Shown here: piece by piece, positions 38,084 to 45,542 of the stretch
Layout: every line of letters begins with the position of its first letter
How positions within the stretch are numbered: the stretch's first letter is position 1
Source: Clostridiales bacterium
Lineage (GTDB): Bacteria > Bacillota > Clostridia > Saccharofermentanales > Saccharofermentanaceae
DNA: 64,000 nucleotides
Direction: 5' to 3'
NCBI GenBank assembly: GCA_017617525.1
Contig: JAFZWA010000003.1
Coordinates: 1 to 64,000, forward strand
The notes under the pieces: generated by a model
Databases searched by the model: none
What the model was told of the DNA's origin: nothing
What the model saw: the letters and a program-made list of their open reading frames with translations, nothing else
Position numbers and translations under genes: made by a program

Positions 38084-39802
38084 ATGCTTACGTTTTTGGG
38101 CAGGGGATCTGCTTTTACAAAAGAACATAACAGCGCGTATTTCACGGACGGTAATGACCTGGTCCTTCTGGACTGCCCGATGAGTTCTTTTTCCAAGCTC
38201 CGCGCAAAAGGGCTTTCCGGATACGACTCGATCTATGTCCTGATCACGCACACACACGGCGACCATGTCGGCGGTGTCCCGATGCTCGTCGCGTACTGCC
38301 ATTACGTCGAACAGAAGCACGTTACCGTGATCGCTCCGTCGATGAGAGTGTATGAGGATCTTTCCTATCTTCTTACGAACATCGAAGGCTGCGATCCGAC
38401 ATCTTTCGATCTTCTGGTTTCAACGAACCTGAGAAAACCCTGGTTCGGCGAATCGATCGCGACCACACATACCGATGAGCTCGAGGGAAAATGCTTCGGA
38501 TACCGTCTTGTGATCGACGGCGCTAACGTGATCTATACGGGTGATACGAATACGCTGATCCCGTTCGAAAAGCACTTGACGGAGGGATCGATCCTTTATA
38601 CGGAAATATCTGCGAGACGATCGGATGTGCATCTTTACTGCGAAGACATAAAGGGTAAGGTAAGTGAACTGGTAGAAAAAGGCGTTCGTGTGTTCCTCAT
38701 GCACATGGACGACGAGATCATCATAAGAAATATCATGAACGGAACAGGGGCGGATTTCGCGCCTCTGGAGGGGGAGAACATGGAAAACAACAACGGACAG
38801 CTTTTGAACAACATCTTCAGGATCACTGACAGCCTTTATAAGGACATGTGCATGAATAACAGTCAGGATCACGCGCTCTTGTTTTCATATCTGACCGAAC
38901 TTGCGAAAACACTGGTCGACGCGGACCGCGCGAGCTTCTGGAAATGGGATAAGAGAAAGCAGGAATTGTGGACAATGACGGCAACCGGCGTTGATAAGAT
39001 CGTCATGCCTGACACCACCGGTCTCGTCGGAAAATCCCTTCGTGAGAAGAAGACTGTTATCACGAACGATCCGTATTCGGATCCGGATTTCAATCCGAGC
39101 ATCGATAAGAAAACAGGCTATCTCACAAAGTCCGTTCTCGTTCTGCCTGTCGCGGATGTCAACGGAAACTTCATCGGGGCCCTGCAGCTGATCAACAAAA
39201 ACGATGGCAAGGGTTTTTCCGAGGAAGAAGACAGCAAGAAGCTTTCTCTCGCGGCCTTGATCTGCGGTATCGCGCTTGAGTCCGAAGTATTCCTGGAAGA
39301 CTCACATCACGACCGTCTGACGGGCCTTAAGAATCGTATGGCGTTCTACTACGATTTCGGTGGAAAGCTTAAGGAATACCTGCTCCCGACATCCGGTAAA
39401 CAGATGTCTCTTTTCATCTGCGATATCGATAAGTTCAAGAGAGTCAACGACACATACGGACATAACGCCGGTGACGATGTTTTGAGATTCGCTTCCTCTC
39501 TGATCGAATCCACCTGTTCGGAAAAGGAATCCGTTTACCGCTGGGGCGGTGAAGAGTTCGTCATGGTCATGCGTGACGCAGATCTCGATTACGCGGCAAA
39601 GAAAGCGGAAGAAGTCAGGATCAAACTCATGGAATCCGACATTGATGCCGACGGCACGACCATCCGCTGCACCATGAGCTTCGGATGCGCGTTCTTCGAT
39701 CCGAACAAGTCGATCGAAGAAAACATCAGCGCCGCGGACGCAAGGCTTTATGTCGCAAAAGAAACAGGCAGAAACAAAGTTGTTTTCAGTGACGAAAACT
39801 AA
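38084..39802 (+). CDS. MBL-fold / GAF / GGDEF protein (putative diguanylate cyclase)
   Basis: 572 residues. Residues 1 to ~225 are a metallo-beta-lactamase fold (LGRGSAFT start, HTHGDH at 56-61, GDTNTL, FLMHMDDE). Residues ~245-405 form a GAF domain (LVDADRASFWKWD, SVLVLPVADVNG). Residues ~410-572 are GGDEF (LTGLKNRMAF, CDIDKFKRVNDTYGHNAGD, GGEEF at 488-492), with active-site residues intact. No RxxD I-site precedes GGEEF. An MBL domain on a GGDEF protein is rare. A strong GGAGGGGGAG lies before the in-frame ATG at 38780, so a shorter GAF-GGDEF product may also be made. Confidence 0.85.
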   Translation: MLTFLGRGSAFTKEHNSAYFTDGNDLVLLDCPMSSFSKLRAKGLSGYDSIYVLITHTHGDHVGGVPMLVAYCHYVEQKHVTVIAPSMRVYEDLSYLLTNIEGCDPTSFDLLVSTNLRKPWFGESIATTHTDELEGKCFGYRLVIDGANVIYTGDTNTLIPFEKHLTEGSILYTEISARRSDVHLYCEDIKGKVSELVEKGVRVFLMHMDDEIIIRNIMNGTGADFAPLEGENMENNNGQLLNNIFRITDSLYKDMCMNNSQDHALLFSYLTELAKTLVDADRASFWKWDKRKQELWTMTATGVDKIVMPDTTGLVGKSLREKKTVITNDPYSDPDFNPSIDKKTGYLTKSVLVLPVADVNGNFIGALQLINKNDGKGFSEEEDSKKLSLAALICGIALESEVFLEDSHHDRLTGLKNRMAFYYDFGGKLKEYLLPTSGKQMSLFICDIDKFKRVNDTYGHNAGDDVLRFASSLIESTCSEKESVYRWGGEEFVMVMRDADLDYAAKKAEEVRIKLMESDIDADGTTIRCTMSFGCAFFDPNKSIEENISAADARLYVAKETGRNKVVFSDEN

Positions 39803-39820
39803 ATCTATTCGCGCATAAAG

Positions 39821-39860
39821 AAAGAGGCTCTTTCCGATTTGAAAGAGCCTCTTTTTGTAT
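39821..39860. terminator. Bidirectional terminator
   Basis: AAAGAGGCTCTTTC (39821-39834), loop CGATTT, GAAAGAGCCTCTTT (39841-39854) then TTTG. It ends the plus-strand signalling run and the minus-strand lipoprotein. Confidence 0.9.
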
Positions 39861-39879
39861 ACGATTTAAACGGGATCGA

Positions 39880-40887
39880 TCAGATGTCATTCGGTGTCGA
39901 AAGACGTGTCTTTTTGCCGTGGATGACGTAAGCAGGTTCACTCTGGATACGTAAGTAACCGCCGAACCGGATCTCGAGATCATCACTTAATTCCGTTTCG
40001 TAAGGATCCGGAAGACCAAGGTTCGCGCAAAGCTCGATCAGATCGTCATTGTCCTCGATCGGCGCCTTAGCGAAATCCTTGGAAGGATCGTTAACGGAAT
40101 TTACGACACTGTAGCTGCATGCCGTGATGATCGAACTTTCATCAAGTACCATAACGACACTTGCGTTATAAAGTCTTCTCGTGATCGGTTGGGAAGAATC
40201 GGATTTTGCAAGATCCGGGATCTCCAGCGTACTGATGTCGACATTGAAACGGATGTAACCGTAGTCGTCTTTTTCGTTGAAGTAGTAGATGCTTTCATCG
40301 AGATCTTCCAATGCGATGTGGTCCGTACCATATACCTGATAGAGCTCGGCGTACCACGGTCTGTAGTTACTGTCGGCAAGCTCATAGGCAAGCTCCAGCT
40401 CATCCGCCGTGGAGTTCATCGCGGTCTCGATCTGGCTGCAGCGCTTCTTGAAGTATTCGACGGCATTCTCTTTTACTTCGAAATTACTGTAAGAAGAAGT
40501 CAGGATATCGTATGTGGAACGAAGACGGTCAGATCCGTCGAGTGTTTCGCCCTTGTTGGTGAAATCCGTATTCACTCTTACATAGTTTACGTAATCGGTA
40601 AGCTGATCTTCCGGAGTCTTATTCAGAAGAAGGAAGCTGTTCGTTCCGATCGAAGTCATCGAATCGTTAATGAAATCCGTGGAATAAAAACCATTGGCAT
40701 AGTCTTCAGTGACATAGTTCGACTGGTTCTTCTTATCCGCGTCCAGTGTCTTTTCGAGATACTCTTCAAAATCTTCAATGTTCTCGATCGTTTTATCGTC
40801 ATCATACTTGCTGCGCATGGACTTCTTTTTGCATCCGCAGCACAGAACAACAGAAACAACCAACAATATCGCCACTGTTTTTTTCAT
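39880..40887 (-). CDS. Lipoprotein of unknown function
   Basis: 335 residues. Signal peptide with lipobox VLCCGC, KKK after it, then an acidic, mostly helical protein with a Tyr-rich centre (YYFNEKDDYGYIRFN) and a C-terminal segment YGGYLR-like before VIHGKK. No domain recognised. GGAGG lies 7 bases before the chosen start; the ORF has nine further codons upstream that lack a ribosome site. A TATAAT sits on the minus strand near 40930. It is divergent from the thiamine operon and unrelated to it by content. Confidence 0.72.
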   Translation of the reverse strand: MKKTVAILLVVSVVLCCGCKKKSMRSKYDDDKTIENIEDFEEYLEKTLDADKKNQSNYVTEDYANGFYSTDFINDSMTSIGTNSFLLLNKTPEDQLTDYVNYVRVNTDFTNKGETLDGSDRLRSTYDILTSSYSNFEVKENAVEYFKKRCSQIETAMNSTADELELAYELADSNYRPWYAELYQVYGTDHIALEDLDESIYYFNEKDDYGYIRFNVDISTLEIPDLAKSDSSQPITRRLYNASVVMVLDESSIITACSYSVVNSVNDPSKDFAKAPIEDNDDLIELCANLGLPDPYETELSDDLEIRFGGYLRIQSEPAYVIHGKKTRLSTPNDI

Positions 40888-41002
40888 GTTGAGCCTCCAA
40901 ATGAGATCAATCAAAAATTCTTACCTTATTATAGCAGAAAAACATATAAAGTACTTCGCCAAAGAAAATCATTAAAGCCTCGTATTTTTCGCTAAGAAGT
41001 GG

Positions 41003-41031
41003 TTGCACTGATCTTTTCGATGTGCTAGAAT
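41003..41031 (+). promoter_or_regulatory. Promoter of the thiamine operon
   Basis: TTGCAC (41003-41008), 17-bp spacer, TAGAAT (41026-41031), directly before the riboswitch. Confidence 0.65.
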
Positions 41032-41048
41032 TACCGCCGTAAATAACG

Positions 41049-41136
41049 ACAAGGGGAGCTTGTGTTACAGGCTGAGAGGAAGGTAATGACCTTCGACCCA
41101 TAACCTGATTTGGATAATGCCAACGTAGGGATGCCT
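41049..41136 (+). ncRNA. TPP riboswitch (THI element)
   Basis: Canonical conserved blocks are in order: AGGGGAGC, ACAGGCTGAGAGGA, a variable hairpin, GACCCATAACCTGATTTGG, ATAATGCCAACGTAGGGAT. It binds thiamine pyrophosphate and lies upstream of thiM-thiE-thiD, so TPP should repress them. The conserved CUGAGA and ACCUGAU are intact. Confidence 0.97.
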
Positions 41137-41154
41137 GAACATATAGGTGTTTTT

Positions 41155-41193
41155 GAGGAGTTACCCGGTCAGAGCGGGGAACTTCTTTTTTAT
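41155..41193 (+). terminator. Terminator of the TPP riboswitch expression platform
   Basis: GAGGAGTTACCC pairs with GGGGAACTTC, followed by TTTTTT, 20 bases after the aptamer. This implies transcriptional attenuation. Confidence 0.85.
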
Positions 41194-41254
41194 TTCCTTT
41201 CGAAAAAGAAGCCTCGATCTAAAAACGTGCCAAAAAGGCAGAAAGAGGTATTTT

Positions 41255-42106
41255 ATGAGTACAGCAACTGAAGGAAAAAGATTCACACCGGGACAGTGCC
41301 TGGAACAGGTACACGCCAAGACACCATTGATCCACAACATCACAAACTATGTCACAGTCAACGATGTCGCCAACGCGCTTCTGGCGTGCGGAGGAAGTCC
41401 GATCATGTCCGATGAGCCTGACGATGTGTTTGAGATCACTTCGATCTGCGGAGGCTTGAATATCAATATTGGTACGCTGAACGAACGTTCAATCCAAGCC
41501 ATGTCGGTTGCAGGTTCTCGAGCAAGATCGTTAGGTCACGTCATCCTTCTTGACCCGGTCGGTGCCGGCGCGGGCACACTTCGTACAACGACCGCGCAGA
41601 TGGTCGTCAACACGGCTCGCCCGAACGTCATCCGCGGTAATATCTCCGAGATCAAGACACTTGCTAAGGGAACGGGAACGACAAAGGGTGTCGATGCCGA
41701 TGCCGCTGACGCAGTCACGGAAGAAAACCTCGACGAGATGGTCGCTTTTGTAAAGGCATTTTCCAAGAAAGTCAACGCCGTCATCGCGATCACAGGCGCG
41801 ATCGACCTCGTCGGCGATGCCGATGTCTGCTATGTTATCCGAAACGGACGACCGGAGATGAGCCGAATCACGGGAACCGGCTGCCAGCTTTCCGCTGTCG
41901 CGACAGCGTATGCCGTTGCCAATCCGGATCACATGACCGATGCCGTAGCCGCGGCCGTCATGCTCATGGGTCTTGCGGGCGAGATCGGCTGGTCGAGAAT
42001 GCAGGAGGGTGACGGAAACTCCACATACAGAAACAGGATCATCGACGCGATCTTTAACATGGACGCGAAAACACTGGAAGAAGGTGCGAAGTATGAGATC
42101 AGATAA
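41255..42106 (+). CDS. thiM: Hydroxyethylthiazole kinase
   Basis: 283 residues. KTPLIHNITNYVTVNDVANALLACGGSPIMSDEPDD at the N-terminus (given here in family order), LLDPVGAGA, VIRGNISEI and the ATP/anion-hole motif RITGTGCQLSA with the catalytic Cys identify ThiM. It phosphorylates the thiazole alcohol for thiamine salvage. AAGAGG precedes the ATG; the longer open frame runs back into the riboswitch and is not used. It overlaps thiE by 14 bp. Confidence 0.96.
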   Translation: MSTATEGKRFTPGQCLEQVHAKTPLIHNITNYVTVNDVANALLACGGSPIMSDEPDDVFEITSICGGLNINIGTLNERSIQAMSVAGSRARSLGHVILLDPVGAGAGTLRTTTAQMVVNTARPNVIRGNISEIKTLAKGTGTTKGVDADAADAVTEENLDEMVAFVKAFSKKVNAVIAITGAIDLVGDADVCYVIRNGRPEMSRITGTGCQLSAVATAYAVANPDHMTDAVAAAVMLMGLAGEIGWSRMQEGDGNSTYRNRIIDAIFNMDAKTLEEGAKYEIR

Positions 42107-42764
42107 GCGTTCCAAGATCTCCAAAGAAGAGCTTCAAAACGCACTTCTTCTTTATGCCGTGACCGACCGCCGCTGGACGGGAGAACTCAATCTCTTCCAG
42201 CAGGTAGAGCTTGCGATCGCGGGCGGTGCGACATTCATTCAGCTTCGCGAAAAGAACCTGTCGGAAAGTGCTTTTGAAAAAGAAGCGATCGCGATCCAGA
42301 ATCTCTGCAGAGCACATGGGATCCCGTTCGTTGTGAACGACAATGTCGAGATCGCGAAAAGAATGGGCGCAGACGGAGTTCACGTCGGACAGAGCGATAT
42401 GGAAGCAGGCGATGTCAGAGCGCTTCTCGGACCGGACGCGATCCTTGGTGTTTCCGCGCAGACCCTCGAGCAGGCAAAACTCGCGGAAGCGCGCGGCGCG
42501 GATTATCTCGGTGTCGGCGCGGTGTTCCCGACCGGCTCCAAAGACGACGCGATCGAAGTTCCTTTTGAAACATTAAAAGCGATATGTGAAGCGGTCAGCA
42601 TCCCGGTCGTCGCGATCGGCGGTATCTCCGAAGAAAACGTAGCCGAACTGAAGGGCTCGGGGATCTGCGGTATTGCCGTGATCTCCGCGATCTTCGGAAA
42701 GAAAAACATTAAGAAATCAACAGAAGAACTTCTCATTAAGACGAAGGAGATGGTAGAGGCATGA
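42093..42764 (+). CDS. thiE: Thiamine-phosphate synthase
   Basis: 223 residues, TIM barrel. LLYAVTDRRW, FIQLREKNLSE, PFVVNDNVEIAKRMGADGVHVGQ, DYLGVGAVFPTGSKD and VVAIGGISEEN follow ThiE order, including the pyrophosphate-binding residues. It joins HMP-PP and thiazole phosphate. The ATG at 42093 lies inside the thiM end with GAAGG upstream; the long in-frame extension before it is a thiM shadow. Confidence 0.96.
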   Translation: MRSDKRSKISKEELQNALLLYAVTDRRWTGELNLFQQVELAIAGGATFIQLREKNLSESAFEKEAIAIQNLCRAHGIPFVVNDNVEIAKRMGADGVHVGQSDMEAGDVRALLGPDAILGVSAQTLEQAKLAEARGADYLGVGAVFPTGSKDDAIEVPFETLKAICEAVSIPVVAIGGISEENVAELKGSGICGIAVISAIFGKKNIKKSTEELLIKTKEMVEA

Positions 42765-43591
42765 AAACGGCTTTGACGATCGCGGGAAGCGACTGTTCCG
42801 GCGGCGCCGGGATCCAGGCAGACATGAAGACCATGACCATGAACGGTGTCTACGCGATGAGTGTCATCACGGCACTTACCGCACAGAACACAACAGGCGT
42901 TACGGGTATTATGGAAGTGAGCCCCGAGTTTTTGAAGAAGCAGCTCGACGCGGTATTTACGGACATCTTCCCGGATGCCGTAAAGATCGGCATGGTGTCA
43001 TCTCCCGAATTGATCGAAGTCATTGCCGAAAGACTGTCTTTCTATAAAGCAAGAAATATCGTTGTCGATCCCGTTATGGTCGCGACATCCGGCGCGAAAC
43101 TCATCTCTGATGACGCGGTCGATGTTTTGGTCGAAAAACTGATGCCTTTGGCTTCTGTGATCACACCGAATATTCCCGAAGCGGAGATCCTTTCCGGCAT
43201 GGAGATCTCGTCTGAAAAAGACATGGCCGAGGCCGCGGCGCTGATCTCTGAAAAGATCAGCAGAAACGATTCCGAAAAAACGGTCGCGGTCCTGATCAAA
43301 GGCGGTCACAGTATCTGTGACGCGAACGATCTTTTGTATCAGCGAGAATCGATAGTGAGCTTCAAAGGAGAACGCATCGACAATCCGAATACGCACGGAA
43401 CGGGATGCACACTGTCGTCCGCGATCGCGTCTTTCCTTGCGAGCGGGGAACCGTTAGATGAAAGTATCCGAAAGGCGAAAAGCTACATTACCGGCGCGCT
43501 TAAAGCCGGGCTTGATCTCGGGAAGGGGAGCGGACCGCTAATGCACAACTATGCACTCTACGAAAAGGCAGAGACTTGTTCGAGTCAGTAG
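42761..43591 (+). CDS. thiD: Hydroxymethylpyrimidine (phosphate) kinase
   Basis: 276 residues, ribokinase fold. LTIAGSDCSGGAGIQADMKT at the start, VVDPVMVATSGAKL, ITPNIPEAEIL and NPNTHGTGCTLSSAIAS (anion hole with catalytic Cys region) identify ThiD. It phosphorylates HMP twice. It overlaps thiE by four bases (ATGA). The operon thus holds the salvage branch and coupling enzyme; HMP synthesis (thiC) follows after two hairpins. Confidence 0.96.
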   Translation: MKTALTIAGSDCSGGAGIQADMKTMTMNGVYAMSVITALTAQNTTGVTGIMEVSPEFLKKQLDAVFTDIFPDAVKIGMVSSPELIEVIAERLSFYKARNIVVDPVMVATSGAKLISDDAVDVLVEKLMPLASVITPNIPEAEILSGMEISSEKDMAEAAALISEKISRNDSEKTVAVLIKGGHSICDANDLLYQRESIVSFKGERIDNPNTHGTGCTLSSAIASFLASGEPLDESIRKAKSYITGALKAGLDLGKGSGPLMHNYALYEKAETCSSQ

Positions 43592-43596
43592 ATGTG

Positions 43597-43700
43597 TTCT
43601 ACGATTCGTTCTATTTTTTTCACAAAAGTAGAACGAATCGTAGAATTTTCGTATTTTTTACGTTTTGTTCTATTTTATGCCTAAAAGTAGAACGAAACGT
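43597..43700. repeat. Two tandem hairpins between thiD and thiC
   Basis: First: TTCTACGATTCGTTCTA (43597-43613) with its perfect 17-bp complement (43629-43645). Second: ACGTTTTGTTCTA (43660-43672) with TAGAACGAAACGT (43688-43700), 12 of 13 paired. The arms share GTTCTA/TAGAAC. T-rich stretches lie in the loops and between the two, so the first may terminate or stabilise mRNA ends. The layout recalls the tandem hairpins at 657-828. Confidence 0.75.
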
Positions 43701-43755
43701 TGAACATACACTCAAGTGTAACAGTCACTAATAATATAGAAAAGAGGAAAGAAAA

Positions 43756-45060
43756 ATGAGAGAGTACACGACACAGATGGACGCGGCTAGAAAAGGGATC
43801 ATTACCCCGGAGATGAAGGCCGTCGCGAAGAAAGAATTTCGAACAGAGGAAGAGATCCGTCAGTGGGTCGCCGACGGTCAGGTCGCGATCTGCGCGAACA
43901 AGCTTCACACCTGTATCGATCCGAATGGTGTCGGCTCGATGCTGAGAACAAAGATCAACGTCAACCTCGGCGTATCGAAGGACTGTAAAGACTATGACAT
44001 CGAGATGCGGAAGGTCATGGCGGCGGTCGACATGGGTGCCGAGGCGATCATGGACCTTTCCTCTCACGGAAATACACAGCCTTTCAGAAGAAAGCTCACA
44101 AGCGAATGCCCGGCCATGATCGGTACCGTTCCTGTATATGATTCTGTTATTCATTATCAGAGAGATCTCGCGACACTGACCGCGCAGGACTTTATCGACG
44201 TCGTCAGACTTCACGCGGAAGACGGTGTCGACTTCGTGACCCTTCACTGCGGTATCACGAGAAAGACGATCGAGCAGATCAAGAAAGTCGGAAGAAAGAT
44301 GAATATCGTTTCCCGCGGCGGTTCGCTCGTTTTCGCATGGATGTGCATGACAGGAGAAGAGAATCCTTTTTACGAGCATTACGATGAGATACTTGATATC
44401 TGCCGTGAGTACGATGTCACGATCTCCCTTGGTGACGCGTGCCGTCCGGGCTGCCTTGCCGATTCTTCCGATGTGTGCCAGATCGAAGAGCTCGTAAGAC
44501 TTGGTGAACTGACACGCCGTGCTTGGGCGAAGGATGTTCAGGTCATGGTCGAAGGCCCGGGTCATATGGCGATGGATGAGATCGAAGCCAACATGAAGAT
44601 CCAGCAGCGCATCTGTGGCGGCGCGCCGTTCTATGTTCTCGGACCGCTTGTTACTGATATCGCTCCGGGTTATGACCACATCACATCCGCGATCGGCGGC
44701 GCGATCGCGGCAAAAGCCGGCGCGGCATTTCTCTGCTACGTAACTCCTGCCGAGCACCTCGCGCTTCCGAATGTCGACGATGTAAAGCAGGGCATCATCG
44801 CGTCCCGCATCGCGGCACACGCAGCGGATATCGCGAAGAAAGTGCCGCACGCGCGTGATATTGATGACCGCATGGCGGACGCCAGAAGAAAGTTTGACTG
44901 GGAAGAGCAGTGGAACTGCGCGATCGATCCGGAGACCGCAAAAGCGATCCGCGACGACAGATCCCCGGAGATCGAAGAGAGCTGCTCCATGTGCGGAAAA
45001 TTCTGCGCGGTAAGATCCATGAATAAAGCTCTTGCCGGAGAATATATTGATATCTTATAA
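43756..45060 (+). CDS. thiC: Phosphomethylpyrimidine synthase (radical SAM)
   Basis: 434 residues, the short ThiC form. CANKLHTCIDPNGVG, NVNLGVSKDCKDYD, DLSSHGNTQPFRR, VTLHCGITRKT, SLGDACRPGCLADSSD and EGPGHMAMDEIE are typical. The 4Fe-4S motif CSMCGKFC (Cys410, 413, 417) has CX2CX3C spacing, one residue shorter than the CX2CX4C of the enterobacterial enzyme. It rearranges aminoimidazole ribotide to HMP-P. AAGAGG precedes the ATG. It lies downstream of the two hairpins, and the TPP riboswitch probably controls it only in part. Confidence 0.95.
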   Translation: MREYTTQMDAARKGIITPEMKAVAKKEFRTEEEIRQWVADGQVAICANKLHTCIDPNGVGSMLRTKINVNLGVSKDCKDYDIEMRKVMAAVDMGAEAIMDLSSHGNTQPFRRKLTSECPAMIGTVPVYDSVIHYQRDLATLTAQDFIDVVRLHAEDGVDFVTLHCGITRKTIEQIKKVGRKMNIVSRGGSLVFAWMCMTGEENPFYEHYDEILDICREYDVTISLGDACRPGCLADSSDVCQIEELVRLGELTRRAWAKDVQVMVEGPGHMAMDEIEANMKIQQRICGGAPFYVLGPLVTDIAPGYDHITSAIGGAIAAKAGAAFLCYVTPAEHLALPNVDDVKQGIIASRIAAHAADIAKKVPHARDIDDRMADARRKFDWEEQWNCAIDPETAKAIRDDRSPEIEESCSMCGKFCAVRSMNKALAGEYIDIL

Positions 45061-45162
45061 GTGCTTTTCGCTATGTCGTGCGAGCTGAAATCGCCCGCGC
45101 GACAGCGTTGGAAGCATTTCTGTTTCTGTTTTTTTAAGTCGGGTAAAATTTTATCGAAAAAA

Positions 45163-45221
45163 CCTATTGACATGGTAGGCGAAATGGTTTATTATTCAAA
45201 ACAACCTAGTCAGTCACTAGG
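45163..45221 (+). promoter_or_regulatory. metY-cysK promoter with two 17-bp palindromes
   Basis: TTGACA (45167-45172), 17-bp spacer, TATTAT (45190-45195). Two palindromes of the form CCTANT-N5-ANTAGG flank it: CCTATTGACATGGTAGG (45163-45179, over the -35) and CCTAGTCAGTCACTAGG (45205-45221, at the start of the transcript). Centres are 42 bp apart, about four helical turns. This is a repressor layout. A similar site covers the -10 of the Rrf2 gene at 59619-59635. Confidence 0.75.
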
Positions 45222-45249
45222 CGAAACGAAAGAAAAAGGATGAGCAACC

Positions 45250-45318
45250 ATGAGAGAGCTTCTTATCCAACTGAATAGAAAGAATTATCGTTTCGGACGA
45301 ATGTGTCGATGTTGTTGA
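45250..45318 (+). CDS. Cys-rich leader peptide (22 codons)
   Basis: ATG at 45250, AAAGGATGAG upstream, stop TGA at 45316-45318. The peptide begins MRELLIQLNRKN and ends FGRMCRCC, so three of its last five residues are Cys. It is the first ORF on the metY-cysK transcript, 225 bases before metY. Cys codons placed just before a stop suggest ribosome stalling when Cys-tRNA is short, as in cysteine-responsive leader ORFs known from mycobacteria. No classic terminator with a U-run follows; hairpins CCGAA-CTGA-TTCGG (near 45335), GCCATC/GATGGC (45357-45383) and ACGTGA-AGAA-TCACGT follow, with a GGTCC/GGACC pairing as an alternative. Confidence 0.6.
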   Translation: MRELLIQLNRKNYRFGRMCRCC

Positions 45319-45542
45319 CCGGTCCTGCTCCGAACTGATTCGGTGCATTGTGTTCGCCATCCACGGACCATATAGTGATGGCATCCCCCTTATCACGTGA
45401 AGAATCACGTACTACAACACAATATTGCGAATAGACGTATGTCGGTCGTGGTGTATTTTTACGCAAAAAACACATGTTTCACGCTATGTTCCGCCTACGC
45501 CTCTGAGCACAACACATTTGATTTTGAAAGGATAATAAAACT

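Noticed and set aside
45217-45475. Minus-strand ORFs in the metY leader region
   Set aside because: No ribosome sites, and they cover the promoter-proximal leader and its hairpins on the plus strand.
45319-45542. SAM (S-box) or T-box riboswitch before metY
   Set aside because: None of the conserved S-box blocks, nor GGGTGGCACCGC-type T-box sequence, is present; the Cys leader ORF is the supported element.
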